DNA of 64,000 bases. Origin: Mycobacterium kansasii ATCC 12478 (GTDB lineage Bacteria > Actinomycetota > Actinomycetes > Mycobacteriales > Mycobacteriaceae). The notes under the pieces are model-generated. The model had not been told where the DNA came from and searched no databases. It was given only the letters and a program-made list of their open reading frames with translations. Where the stretch lies: NCBI RefSeq assembly GCF_000157895.3, contig NC_022663.1:5828001-5892000 (forward strand), given 5' to 3'. The position numbers and the translations under genes were made by a program. Numbering within the stretch: the stretch's first letter is position 1; every line of letters starts with the position of its first letter. Below, piece by piece: positions 1-9,800 of this stretch.

Positions 1-50
1 GACATCGTGCGACGGTGACCGCGACCGTGATATCCGAAGGGAGGTGGCAC

Positions 51-1061
51 ATGACCAATGCCCCTGAGCCGCCGAACGCCAATGCGCTGACGGCCGACCG
101 AGTCCTGTACCGGTCGTTGATGACCGACAGTACGCGCTGGGACGCACTGCAACTGCGCGCCGGAGACATCGTCATCTCGACGCCGTCGAAGTGCGGGATG
201 ACCTGGACTCAGCGGCTGGTGTCCTTGCTGGTCTTCGACGGACCGGAGCTGCCGGGGCCATTGTCGACGGTGTCGCCGTGGCTCGACCAGACCATCCGGC
301 CCATCGAGGAGGTGGTTGCCGTCCTCGACGCGCAGGATCACCGCCGGTTCATCAAGACCCATACGCCTTTGGATGGCCTGGTGCTTGATGATCGGGTCAC
401 CTATATCTGCGTGGGCCGCGATCCGCGCGATGCCGCGGTGTCGATGCTGTTCCACGTGGCCAATGTCGACGCCGAGCGGTTGCGGGAATTGCACGAGGCC
501 GCGATGCCGCCGCAGCTGCGATCCGGCCCGCCGGGTCCCGAGCCCGGCCCTGCGGCTGGCGGGCGTGGCCCGGCCGAGGAGTTCCGGCACTGGATGGAGG
601 GTCCGGCGCTGCCACCGCCGGGAGTGGGGTTCGCGCCTCCCAAAGGCATCGGAACGCTGGCCAACGTGCTGCACCACTTCGGCACGGCATGGGAGCGGCG
701 GCACCTGCCGAATGTGGCGCTGTTCCACTACGCCGACTATCAGGTGGACCTGATAGTCGAGCTGAGGCGGCTTGCCGCGGTACTCGGCATCGATCTGAGT
801 CGCGATCACGCCCGCGAACTGGTCGCCCACGCGTCGCTGGACGTCATGCGATCGCGCGCGGCGGAGATCGCCCCGAACACCACCGACGGCATCTGGCACA
901 GCGAGGAGCAATTCTTCCGCGGCGGCCGCAGCGGCGACTGGCAGCAGTACTTCACCCATGACGAGCACCGCCGCTACAACCACCGGATCAACCAGCTCGC
1001 ACCGCCCGATCTGCTGGCCTGGGCGCACGAGGGACGCCGCGGGTGCGACCCGGACCGGTGA
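51..1061 (+). CDS. PAPS-dependent sulfotransferase (Rv1373-like)
   Basis: A 336-residue cytosolic sulfotransferase, expected to move a sulfuryl group from PAPS to an alcohol or glycolipid acceptor. The 5'-phosphosulfate loop is visible near residues 43-52 (TPSKCGMTW, the family PKSGTTW motif), the 3'-phosphate site near residue 120 (CVGRDPRDAAVSM), and the C-terminal RGGRSGDWQQYF motif matches the family's RxGxxGDW. The ATG at 51 is chosen because AGGGAGGTGG precedes it by a few bases; an in-frame GTG at 15 lacks such a site. A Pro/Gly-rich insert sits near residues 155-185. The acceptor cannot be read from sequence. The family call is firm; orthology with Rv1373 rests on synteny. Confidence 0.88.
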   Translation: MTNAPEPPNANALTADRVLYRSLMTDSTRWDALQLRAGDIVISTPSKCGMTWTQRLVSLLVFDGPELPGPLSTVSPWLDQTIRPIEEVVAVLDAQDHRRFIKTHTPLDGLVLDDRVTYICVGRDPRDAAVSMLFHVANVDAERLRELHEAAMPPQLRSGPPGPEPGPAAGGRGPAEEFRHWMEGPALPPPGVGFAPPKGIGTLANVLHHFGTAWERRHLPNVALFHYADYQVDLIVELRRLAAVLGIDLSRDHARELVAHASLDVMRSRAAEIAPNTTDGIWHSEEQFFRGGRSGDWQQYFTHDEHRRYNHRINQLAPPDLLAWAHEGRRGCDPDR

Positions 1062-1064
1062 CGG

Positions 1065-1742
1065 TCAGTCCGACGTACGCCGTTGGGCTCGTACGTACCA
1101 AAACGACATTTCCGTTTCGGTCCCGTCCATTTCGCGGCGCACCGTGACGGGCTCCAGTGATTCGACATCCCACGCGGCGCCGCCGAGCACGTCGCGCAGT
1201 GTCTGCTCGGATACCGCCGGTCGTGGCCATTGCTCATTCGGCGGATTGGCGTCCGAGAAGCAACTGATCAGCAGGGTGGCCCCCGGCCGGGTGGCCCGGT
1301 GCACGGCCGCCGCATAGCTGCGCTTGCCGTCGTCGTCGAGGCAATGGAACATGCCGCTGTCGATCACGGTGTCGAATCTGTCGGTATAGCCGTCGAGCGT
1401 GGTGGCGTCGGCTGCCGCGAACCTCACGTCGACTCCGGCGTCGGCGGCGCGGCGTTCGGCGGTGATCAGTGCGGTCGGAGAAATGTCCATAGCGGTCACG
1501 CGGTGTCCGTGCTGAGCCAGATAGATCGCGTTGTCGCCGAACCCGCAGCCGATGTCGAGCACCTCACCGTGGACCCAGCCACCGGTCTGCCACGCGATCA
1601 CGTTCTCCTTGGGCGCCTTGGTATCCCACGGCGGCGTCGTCATCGGCGGGATGCCCGGGCCGGGACTTTCCCCGCGATACAGCGCATCGAAATCCATGCG
1701 CGGACGGTCGGATTCGTTTGCGGAAGGGTTGGGATCCGTCAC
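1065..1742 (-). CDS. class I SAM-dependent methyltransferase (Rv1377c-like)
   Basis: A small soluble methyltransferase of 225 residues. Motif I is VLDIGCGFGDN, followed by a motif II acidic residue (VTAMDIS) and a VIDSGMFHCLDDD segment typical of TPMT/UbiE-like enzymes. The acceptor is unknown. The GTG start at 1742 is preferred because a -10 box (TATCCT on the minus strand, 1750-1755) lies 7 nt upstream, which would make a leaderless mRNA. An internal ATG at 1697 would give 210 residues, closer to the M. tuberculosis annotation, but has no ribosome site. It converges on the sulfotransferase with a 3-base gap. Confidence 0.82.
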   Translation of the reverse strand: MTDPNPSANESDRPRMDFDALYRGESPGPGIPPMTTPPWDTKAPKENVIAWQTGGWVHGEVLDIGCGFGDNAIYLAQHGHRVTAMDISPTALITAERRAADAGVDVRFAAADATTLDGYTDRFDTVIDSGMFHCLDDDGKRSYAAAVHRATRPGATLLISCFSDANPPNEQWPRPAVSEQTLRDVLGGAAWDVESLEPVTVRREMDGTETEMSFWYVRAQRRTSD

Positions 1743-1749
1743 ATTCGCC

Positions 1750-1755
1750 AGGATA
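1750..1755 (-). promoter_or_regulatory. -10 box for the methyltransferase (leaderless)
   Basis: TATCCT on the minus strand ends 7 nt before the GTG at 1742. This TANNNT spacing matches leaderless mycobacterial promoters. Confidence 0.5.
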
Positions 1756-1925
1756 GAGCCCTGGCCGACGAGCTGGTTCGGCACGCCGCATCTTCGCTCA
1801 AACCTTTTGTGCTGGCGGATGTCTAACGACCGCACCGAGTCGGCTGTCATGCTGCGGTATCGAGTGTGCAGTGGCGGCTTTGAGGGTGCATGTAGGGCGG
1901 GAAATCCGCGATCGGGCCGCCCTGA

Positions 1926-1983
1926 CGGCACAGTCGGCGCCCTGAGCGCACAATCGGCGCCCCCAGCGCACAGTCGGCGCCGG
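1926..1983. repeat. three short tandem repeats in the pyrR upstream gap
   Basis: Three imperfect units of about 19 nt built on GCGCACAGTCGGCGCC lie head to tail in the 532-nt gap between the divergent methyltransferase and pyrR. Apart from this repeat and the pyr promoter and leader, I see no gene or structure in 1756-2182. Confidence 0.6.
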
Positions 1984-2182
1984 ACATTGGCGTGCCCACC
2001 CACCCGCACCAGCCCATGATCTTCATCCCATCACACCGGGGCGCAGCCCCATGACCGCTCAGAGCGACGACTCCGGCAGTCGGCGGCGTTGTCGCTGTGG
2101 GCTGGACATCTTCTCTCCAGAGGCCACTGTGGCGGAAGTGACAAGACACGCGACGGCGAAATCCGCCACGCCGCCCGCATCG

Positions 2183-2210
2183 TTGCTGTATCCGAAGCAG
2201 GTGCTACGCT
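2183..2210 (+). promoter_or_regulatory. pyr operon promoter
   Basis: TTGCTG (2183-2188), a 16-nt spacer and TACGCT (2205-2210) form a plausible SigA-type promoter about 65 nt before pyrR, leaving room for the PyrR-binding leader. Confidence 0.5.
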
Positions 2211-2235
2211 CCCGGGCAGCCGACATCCTTTAACG

Positions 2236-2263
2236 ATCCGTCCAGAGAGGCGGAGAAGGAGGT
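2236..2263 (+). promoter_or_regulatory. PyrR-binding leader element overlapping the pyrR ribosome site
   Basis: The leader reads TCCGTCCAGAGAGGCGGAGA (2236-2255) and runs into AAGGAGGTC. The CCAGAGAGGC core is the conserved loop bound by PyrR. It abuts the Shine-Dalgarno of pyrR and I see no attenuator hairpin with a T-run, so translational repression by UMP-loaded PyrR, as described in M. smegmatis, is the likely mode. Confidence 0.7.
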
Positions 2264-2274
2264 CACCATCTCGC

Positions 2275-2838
2275 ATGGGTACTGTGAGTGATGCCGCGAA
2301 CGGCCGCGAACTGATGTCCGCCGCCGACGTCGGTCGCACCATTTCCCGCATCGCGCACCAGGTCATCGAAAAAACCGCGCTGGATAGCCCCGACTCGCCG
2401 CGGGTGGTGCTGTTGGGCATCCCGACTCGCGGCGTGTCCCTGGCCCGGCGGCTGGCAACCCATATCCGCGAATACAGCGGTGTCGATGTTGCCCACGGCG
2501 CCCTGGACATCACGCTGTATCGCGATGACCTGATGAGCAAGCCGCCGCGGCCGCTGGAGGAGACGGAGATCCCCGCCGGTGGTATAGATGACGCTCTGGT
2601 GATTCTGGTCGATGACGTGCTGTACTCCGGTCGCTCGGTGCGCTCCGCCCTGGACGCGCTGCGCGATGTGGGCCGGCCGCGCGCGGTGCAGTTGGCAGTC
2701 CTGGTCGACCGCGGCCATCGGGAACTGCCGGTGCGTGCCGACTACGTCGGCAAGAACGTGCCGACCTCCCGCAGCGAGAGCGTGCACGTGCAGCTGCGCG
2801 AACACGACGGGCACGACGGCGTGGTGATCTCGCGATGA
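2275..2838 (+). CDS. pyrR: PyrR bifunctional pyr regulator / uracil phosphoribosyltransferase
   Basis: A 187-residue PyrR that binds pyr leader RNA in response to uridine nucleotides and has weak uracil phosphoribosyltransferase activity. The PRPP loop VILVDDVLYSGRSVRSALDAL is intact, and the protein ends VPTSRSESVHVQLREHDGHDGVVISR as in Rv1379. The ATG at 2275 follows AAGGAGGTC; a GTG at 2284 is the alternative. It is first in the pyrimidine operon and is preceded by its own probable RNA target. pyrB starts 9 nt after its stop codon. Confidence 0.95.
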   Translation: MGTVSDAANGRELMSAADVGRTISRIAHQVIEKTALDSPDSPRVVLLGIPTRGVSLARRLATHIREYSGVDVAHGALDITLYRDDLMSKPPRPLEETEIPAGGIDDALVILVDDVLYSGRSVRSALDALRDVGRPRAVQLAVLVDRGHRELPVRADYVGKNVPTSRSESVHVQLREHDGHDGVVISR

Positions 2839-2847
2839 GGCCCGGTC

Positions 2848-3804
2848 ATGAGTAGGCATCTGCTGGCCGCCGGCGACCTGAGCCGCGACCAGGCCACCGC
2901 CATCCTCGACGACGCCGATCGGTTCGCCCAGGCTCTGGTCGGCCGCGAGGTCCGCAAGCTGCCGACGCTGCGCGGCCGCACCATCGTCACCATGTTCTAC
3001 GAGAACTCGACGCGAACTCGGGTGTCCTTCGAGGTGGCCGGCAAGTGGATGAGCGCGGACGTGATCAACGTCAGCGCGGCCGGATCCTCGGTGGGCAAGG
3101 GCGAGTCGCTGCGCGACACCGCGCTGACCCTGCGTGCGGCCGGCGCCGATGCCCTGATCATCCGCCACCCGGCCTCGGGTGCGGCGCGGCTGCTGGCCGA
3201 CTGGACCAGAAACGGCGAGGACGGCCCGTCGGTGATCAACGCCGGCGACGGCACGCACGAGCACCCCACCCAGGCGTTGCTGGACGCGCTGACCATCCGG
3301 CAGCGGCTCGGCGGCATCGAGGGCCGTCGCGTCGTGATCGTCGGCGACATCCTGCACAGCCGGGTGGCGCGCTCCAACGTCATGTTGCTGCACACGCTGG
3401 GTGCCGAGGTGGTGCTGGTGGCGCCGCCGACATTGCTGCCGGTGGGGGCCGAAGGTTGGCCGGTCACCGTGTCCTACGACTTCGACGCCGAATTACCGGC
3501 CGCCGACGCGGTGCTGATGTTGCGGGTGCAGGCCGAGCGGATGAACGGCGGCTTCTTCCCGTCCGTGCGCGAGTATTCGGTGCGCTACGGCCTTTCCGAC
3601 CGGCGGCAGGCGATGCTTCCCGGCCATGCCGTGGTGCTACATCCCGGGCCGATGCTGCGTGGCATGGAGATCGCCTTTTCGGTTGCCGACTCGTCGCAAT
3701 CGGCTGTGCTGCAACAGGTTTCCAACGGTGTCCACGTGCGGATGGCGGTGTTGTTCCATCTGTTGGTGGGTGCCGAGTCGGCCGGGAAAGAAGGTGCGGC
3801 GTGA
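2848..3804 (+). CDS. pyrB: aspartate carbamoyltransferase catalytic chain
   Basis: A 318-residue enzyme joining carbamoyl phosphate and aspartate in the second step of de novo pyrimidine synthesis. The carbamoyl-phosphate loop YENSTRTRVSFE lies near residue 52, followed by SSVGKGESLRDT, and HPTQALLDALTI supplies the conserved HPxQ. No pyrI regulatory chain is present, as in other mycobacteria. The length matches Rv1380 (about 319). Its stop overlaps the pyrC GTG by 4 nt, implying translational coupling. Confidence 0.96.
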   Translation: MSRHLLAAGDLSRDQATAILDDADRFAQALVGREVRKLPTLRGRTIVTMFYENSTRTRVSFEVAGKWMSADVINVSAAGSSVGKGESLRDTALTLRAAGADALIIRHPASGAARLLADWTRNGEDGPSVINAGDGTHEHPTQALLDALTIRQRLGGIEGRRVVIVGDILHSRVARSNVMLLHTLGAEVVLVAPPTLLPVGAEGWPVTVSYDFDAELPAADAVLMLRVQAERMNGGFFPSVREYSVRYGLSDRRQAMLPGHAVVLHPGPMLRGMEIAFSVADSSQSAVLQQVSNGVHVRMAVLFHLLVGAESAGKEGAA

Positions 3805-5093
3805 CTGTGTTCATCCGCGGGGTCCGGCTGTACGGCGAGGGGGAGCGGGTCGACGTATTGGTCGATGATGGCCAGATCGCCGATATCGGCGCGGGGCTGG
3901 CCATCCCGGACCGGGCCGACGTCATCGACGCCACCGGCCAGGTGCTGCTGCCCGGCCTGGTCGACTTGCACACCCATCTTCGCGAGCCCGGCCGCGAATA
4001 CGCCGAAGACATCGAAACCGGCTCGGCCGCAGCGGCTTTGGGCGGATACACCGCGGTGTTCGCGATGGCCAACACCCACCCGGTGGCCGACAGCCCGGTG
4101 GTCACCGACCATGTGTGGCGCCGCGGTCAGGAGGTGGGTCTGGTCGACGTGCACCCGGTCGGCGCGGTGACGGTGGGGCTGGCCGGGGCCGAGCTCACCG
4201 AGATGGGCATGATGAACGCCGGTGCCGCCGCGGTGCGGATGTTCTCCGACGACGGCGTCTGCGTGCACGACCCGCTGGTGATGCGCCGCGCCCTGGAATA
4301 TGCCACCGGTCTGGGCGTGCTGATCGCCCAGCACGCCGAGGAGCCCAGGCTGACCGCCGGGGCCGTGGCGCACGAAGGTCCGAACGCCGCGCGGCTGGGG
4401 CTGTCGGGATGGCCCAGGGCCGCCGAGGAATCCATCGTTGCCCGCGACGCGCTGCTGGCCCGCGACGCGGGTGCCCGGGTGCACATCTGCCACGCCTCTA
4501 CCGCTGGTACCGTCGAGATCCTGAAATGGGCTAAGAAACAGGGCATTTCGATCACGGCCGAGGTCACCCCACACCACTTGCTGCTCGACGACGGCCGACT
4601 TGCCGGCTACGACGGGGTGAACCGGGTCAACCCGCCGCTGCGCGAAGCCGCCGACGCCAGCGCCCTGCGGCAAGCGCTGGCCGAGGGAATCATCGATTGT
4701 GTGGCCACCGACCACGCCCCACACGCCGAACACGAGAAGTGTGTCGAATTCGCCGCGGCGCGTCCCGGCATGCTCGGGTTGCAGACCGCGCTGTCGGTGG
4801 TGGTGCAGACGATGGTGCAGCCGGGCCTGTTGAATTGGCGTGGCGTGGCGCGGGTGATGAGCGAGAATCCGGCGCGAATCGTGGGTCTGCCTGACCATGG
4901 GCGTCCGCTGCAGGTAGGGGAGCCGGCCAATCTGACTGTGGTGGACCCCGAGGCCACCTGGACGGTCACCGGGTCGGAGCTGGCCAGCCGCTCGGCGAAC
5001 ACCCCCTACGAATCGATGACATTGCCGGCCACTGTGACGATGACCTTGCTGCGCGGGAAGGTCACCGCCCGGGACGGGAAGAGTCCCGCATGA
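3801..5093 (+). CDS. pyrC: dihydroorotase
   Basis: A 430-residue zinc amidohydrolase that cyclises carbamoyl aspartate to dihydroorotate. The metal ligands are visible in HTHLREPG near residue 57, in CHAST near residue 230, and in the TDHAPH motif late in the barrel. The GTG start at 3801 overlaps the pyrB stop codon (GTGA). Order and length match Rv1381. Confidence 0.95.
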   Translation: MTVFIRGVRLYGEGERVDVLVDDGQIADIGAGLAIPDRADVIDATGQVLLPGLVDLHTHLREPGREYAEDIETGSAAAALGGYTAVFAMANTHPVADSPVVTDHVWRRGQEVGLVDVHPVGAVTVGLAGAELTEMGMMNAGAAAVRMFSDDGVCVHDPLVMRRALEYATGLGVLIAQHAEEPRLTAGAVAHEGPNAARLGLSGWPRAAEESIVARDALLARDAGARVHICHASTAGTVEILKWAKKQGISITAEVTPHHLLLDDGRLAGYDGVNRVNPPLREAADASALRQALAEGIIDCVATDHAPHAEHEKCVEFAAARPGMLGLQTALSVVVQTMVQPGLLNWRGVARVMSENPARIVGLPDHGRPLQVGEPANLTVVDPEATWTVTGSELASRSANTPYESMTLPATVTMTLLRGKVTARDGKSPA

Positions 5094-5151
5094 ACCGCGC
5101 CGGCGACGATGCAGTGGGGGTACCACCCGCTTGCGGGGGAGAGCGGCGCGC

Positions 5152-5661
5152 ATGAACTCGGGCACGCTGGTGGGCTCGCTGATCTTCGCAACGGTGCTGG
5201 TGGTGACGATCGCGGCGGTGCTCGCGTTGATGATGCGGGGCTGGCGGCGGCGCGCGCAGCAGCAGGCGGAACGGATCGGCGAGCTGCCCGACGTTCCCGG
5301 GCAGGTGGGCGCCGCGACCGCCACGCTCCGCGGTGTCTACGTCGGCTGCACGCTCTCGCCGGCATGGAACGACCGGGTCAACGCCGGCGATCTCGGGTAC
5401 CGCAGCAAGGCGGTGCTGACCCGCCACCAGGACGGAATTCTGCTGGAACGTATTGGGGCGCAGCCGCTTTGGATTCCATGGCAGTCCATCACCGCGCTGC
5501 GTGCGGAGCGCGGCATCGCCGGTAAGGTCGCCGCCCGGGACGGGATTTTGGCGGTCCGGTGGCAACTGCCATCGGGCGTCGAGATCGACACCGGGTTCCG
5601 GGCGGACAACCGCGATGACTTGGACGGTTGGGTGGACGGTTGGACGGAAGGAGCCGCGTGA
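5152..5661 (+). CDS. membrane-anchored protein in the pyr operon (Rv1382-like)
   Basis: A 169-residue protein with one N-terminal membrane helix (about residues 5-27, SLIFATVLVVTIAAVLALMM), a basic stop-transfer stretch (RGWRRRAQQQ) and a cytosolic domain. The domain has beta-rich character reminiscent of bacterial PH-like folds (GILLERIGAQPLWIPWQSITALRAERG). It sits between pyrC and carA, as Rv1382 does, and its stop overlaps the carA start. Function is unknown; the conserved position only suggests a link to pyrimidine or arginine synthesis. The ATG at 5152 follows GGGGGAGAG. Confidence 0.8.
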   Translation: MNSGTLVGSLIFATVLVVTIAAVLALMMRGWRRRAQQQAERIGELPDVPGQVGAATATLRGVYVGCTLSPAWNDRVNAGDLGYRSKAVLTRHQDGILLERIGAQPLWIPWQSITALRAERGIAGKVAARDGILAVRWQLPSGVEIDTGFRADNRDDLDGWVDGWTEGAA

Positions 5662-6791
5662 GCAAGGCCCTGCTGGTACTCGAGGACGGCCGCGTCTTCA
5701 CCGGAACGCCATTCGGCGCCATCGGCCAAACGCTGGGCGAAGCCGTGTTCAGCACCGGCATGTCCGGCTACCAGGAGACGCTGACCGACCCCAGTTATCA
5801 CCGCCAGATCGTGGTGGCCACCGCGCCGCAGATCGGCAACACCGGCTGGAACGGCGAGGACGCCGAGAGTCGCGGCGACAAGATCTGGGTTGCCGGCTAC
5901 GCGGTGCGTGACCCGTCGCCGCGAGCCTCCAACTGGCGCGCCACCGGCACCCTCGAAGACGAGCTGATCCGCCAGCACATCGTCGGCATCGCCGGCATCG
6001 ACACCCGGGCCGTGGTGCGTCATCTGCGCAGCCGGGGGTCGATGAAGGCAGGGGTGTTCTCGGGTGCTGCGCTCGCTGAGGCCCCCGACGTAGCCGAGTT
6101 GCTGCAGCGCGTGCAGGGCCAGCCGCCCATGCTGGGCGCCGATCTCGCCGGCGAGGTCAGTACCCCGCAGCCGTATGTCGTCGAACCCGAAGGGCCACCT
6201 GGACTACCCAGGTTTACCGTCGTCGCATTCGACCTAGGTATCAAGACCAACACGCCGCGCAACTTCGCCCGGCGCGGGATCCGCAGTTACGTGCTGCCCT
6301 CGTCGGCGAGTTTCGACCAGGTCGCCGACATCAACCCACACGGCGTGTTCCTGTCCAACGGGCCCGGTGACCCGGCGACCGCGGACCACGTCGTCGCCCT
6401 CACCCGCGAAGTGCTGGGCGCCGGAATCCCGTTGTTCGGTATCTGTTTCGGCAATCAGATCCTGGGCCGCGCGCTGGGACTGTCAACCTACAAGATGGTC
6501 TTCGGTCACCGCGGGATCAACATCCCGGTGATCGACCACGCCACCGGGCGAGTCGCGGTGACCGCGCAGAACCACGGCTTCGCGCTGGAAGGCGAGGCCG
6601 GGCAACGCTTCGACACGCCGTTCGGTCCGGCCGTCGTCAGCCACACCTGCGCCAATGACGGGGTGGTCGAGGGCGTCAGACTGACTGACGGACGGGCCTT
6701 TTCGGTCCAATACCACCCCGAGGCCGCAGCCGGGCCGCACGACGCGGAGTACCTGTTCGACCAATTTGTCGAGCTGATGGAGGGCCAGTGA
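5658..6791 (+). CDS. carA: carbamoyl phosphate synthase small subunit
   Basis: A 377-residue glutaminase subunit that feeds ammonia to CarB. The N-terminal domain (LVLEDGRVFTGTPFGA) precedes a class I amidotransferase domain with the nucleophile elbow GICFGNQ near residue 265 and the His-Glu pair in QYHPEA near residue 353. The GTG at 5658 follows GGAAGGAG and overlaps the upstream stop codon. Confidence 0.96.
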   Translation: MSKALLVLEDGRVFTGTPFGAIGQTLGEAVFSTGMSGYQETLTDPSYHRQIVVATAPQIGNTGWNGEDAESRGDKIWVAGYAVRDPSPRASNWRATGTLEDELIRQHIVGIAGIDTRAVVRHLRSRGSMKAGVFSGAALAEAPDVAELLQRVQGQPPMLGADLAGEVSTPQPYVVEPEGPPGLPRFTVVAFDLGIKTNTPRNFARRGIRSYVLPSSASFDQVADINPHGVFLSNGPGDPATADHVVALTREVLGAGIPLFGICFGNQILGRALGLSTYKMVFGHRGINIPVIDHATGRVAVTAQNHGFALEGEAGQRFDTPFGPAVVSHTCANDGVVEGVRLTDGRAFSVQYHPEAAAGPHDAEYLFDQFVELMEGQ

Positions 6792-6873
6792 TGGTGAGGG
6801 CTCGTGTCCATACAGCGACACGTCGTAACAGGTGGACAGCTGCGTCCGCTCGCGCCCAGAAAGGGGAGTGCTA

Positions 6874-9800
6874 GTGCCGCGTCGCTCCGACTTGCGCCAC
6901 GTCCTGGTCATCGGCTCGGGGCCGATCGTCATCGGACAGGCGTGCGAGTTCGACTACTCCGGCACACAGGCCTGCCGGGTGCTGCGCGCCGAGGGATTGC
7001 AGGTCAGCCTGGTCAACTCCAACCCGGCCACCATCATGACCGACCCGGAATACGCCGACTTCACCTACGTCGAGCCCATCACCCCGGCCTTCGTCGAACG
7101 GGTGATCGCCCAACAGGCCGAGCGCGGCAACAAGATCGACGCGCTGCTGGCCACGTTGGGGGGCCAGACGGCGCTCAACACCGCGGTCGCGCTGTATGAG
7201 AACGGGGTACTGGATCGCTACGGGGTCGAGTTGATCGGCGCCGACTTCGACGCCATCCAGCGCGGCGAGGACCGGCAGCGGTTCAAGGACATCGTCACCA
7301 AGGTCGGCGGCGAATCGGCCCGTAGCCGAGTGTGTTTCACCATGGACGAGGTCCGTGAGACGGTAGACGAACTCGGCCTGCCGGTGGTGGTGCGGCCGTC
7401 GTTCACCATGGGCGGACTGGGCTCGGGGATGGCGCATTCGGCCGACCAGGTGGACCGGATGGCCGGCGCCGGGCTGGCAGCCTCGCCCAGCGCCAACGTG
7501 CTGATCGAGGAATCCATCTACGGCTGGAAGGAATTCGAGCTCGAGCTGATGCGCGATAGCCACGACAACGTGGTGGTGGTGTGCTCCATCGAGAACGTCG
7601 ACCCGATGGGTGTTCACACCGGTGACTCGGTCACCGTCGCGCCGGCGATGACGCTGACCGACCGCGAATACCAGCGGATGCGTGATCTGGGGATCGCGAT
7701 CCTGCGTGAGGTCGGTGTGGACACCGGCGGCTGTAACATCCAGTTCGCGGTCAACCCGCGCGACGGCCGGCTGATCGTGGTCGAGATGAATCCGCGGGTG
7801 TCGCGGTCAAGTGCGTTGGCGTCCAAGGCCACCGGCTTCCCGATCGCCAAGATCGCCGCGAAGCTGGCCATCGGTTACACCCTCGACGAGATCGTCAACG
7901 ACATCACCAAGGAGACTCCGGCTTGCTTCGAACCCACCCTCGACTACGTCGTGGTCAAGTCGCCGCGGTTCGCGTTCGAGAAATTCCCCGGCGCCGATCC
8001 GACGCTGACCACCACCATGAAATCGGTGGGCGAGGCAATGTCGTTGGGCCGCAACTTCGTCGAGGCGCTCGGCAAGGTGATGCGCTCGTTGGAGACCAAG
8101 CGCGCCGGGTTCTGGACGGCCCCGGACCCCGAAGGCGACATCGATCAGGTGTTGACCCGGCTGCAGACTCCCACCGAAGGCCGGCTCTACGACCTCGAAC
8201 TGGCCCTGCGGCTGGGCGCTTCGGTGGAACAAGCCGCCGAGGCCAGCGGCGTCGACCCGTGGTTCGTCGCCCAGATCGGTGAACTCGTCAAGCTGCGTGC
8301 TGAACTGGTCGACGCGCCGGTACTGGACGCGGAGCTGCTCCGACACGCCAAGCACAGCGGACTGTCGGATCGCCAGATCGCGTCGTTGCGGCCGGAATTG
8401 GCGGGGGAGGCCGGGGTCCGATCACTGCGCGAGCGACTGGGCGTCCACCCGGTGTACAAGACAGTGGACACCTGCGCGGCCGAGTTCGAGGCCAAGACGC
8501 CCTACCACTACAGCAGCTACGAGCTGGACCCGGGCGCCGAGAGCGAGGTGGCGCCGCAGACCGAAAGACCCAAAGTACTGATCCTGGGATCGGGTCCCAA
8601 CCGCATCGGGCAGGGCATCGAATTCGACTACAGTTGCGTGCACGCGGCAACCACGCTGAGCCAGGCCGGTTTTGAGACCGTGATGATCAACTGCAACCCG
8701 GAGACGGTGTCCACCGACTACGACACCGCCGACCGGCTCTACTTCGAGCCGCTGACCTTCGAAGACGTCCTCGAGGTGTTCCGCGCCGAGCAACAGTCGG
8801 CCGTTGGCGGCCCGGGAGTTGCCGGGGTCATCGTGCAACTCGGCGGCCAGACCCCACTGGGGCTGGCACAGCGCCTTGCCGACGCCGGCGTCCCGATCGT
8901 GGGCACCCCGCCGGAAGCGATCGACCTGGCCGAGGACCGCGGGGCCTTCGGCGACCTGCTGAGCACCGCGGGCCTGCCGGCGCCGAAATACGGCACCGCA
9001 ACGACTTTCGCGCAGGCCCGCCGGATCGCCGACGAGATCGGCTATCCGGTGCTGGTGCGGCCATCGTATGTGTTGGGTGGCCGGGGCATGGAGATCGTCT
9101 ACGACGAGGAGACGCTGAAGGGCTACATCACGCGGGCCACCGAGCTCTCGCCCGAACATCCGGTGCTGGTCGACCGTTTCCTCGAAGATGCGGTCGAGAT
9201 CGACGTGGATGCGCTGTGTGACGGCACCGAGGTCTATATCGGCGGAATCATGGAACACATCGAGGAAGCCGGGGTCCACTCCGGCGATTCGGCCTGCGCG
9301 CTGCCGCCGGTGACGTTGGGACGCAGCGACATCGAGAAGGTACGCAAGGCCACCGAAGCCATCGCGCACGGTATCGGGGTGGTGGGGTTGCTCAATGTGC
9401 AATACGCACTCAAAGACGATGTCCTCTACGTCCTGGAGGCCAACCCGCGCGCCAGCCGAACGGTGCCGTTCGTTTCGAAGGCCACCGCGGTGCCTCTCGC
9501 CAAGGCCTGTGCCCGGATCATGTTGGGCGCCAGTATTTCTCAGCTGCGTGCCGAAGGCATGCTAGTGGCCTCGGGTGACGGCGGGAACGCCGACCCGTAC
9601 GCCCCCATCGCGGTCAAGGAAGCCGTGTTGCCGTTTCATCGGTTCCGCCGCGCCGACGGGGCCGCCATCGATTCGCTGTTGGGCCCGGAGATGAAATCCA
9701 CCGGCGAGGTGATGGGCATCGACCGTGATTTCGGCAGCGCGTTCGCCAAGAGTCAGACGGCGGCTTACGGCTCGCTACCGGCTCACGGGACGGTGTTCGT

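Noticed and set aside
3585..5324. Minus-strand frame of 579 codons across pyrB-pyrC
   Set aside because: It is a high-GC antisense shadow with low-complexity Arg/Gly/His content, covering two strongly conserved genes.
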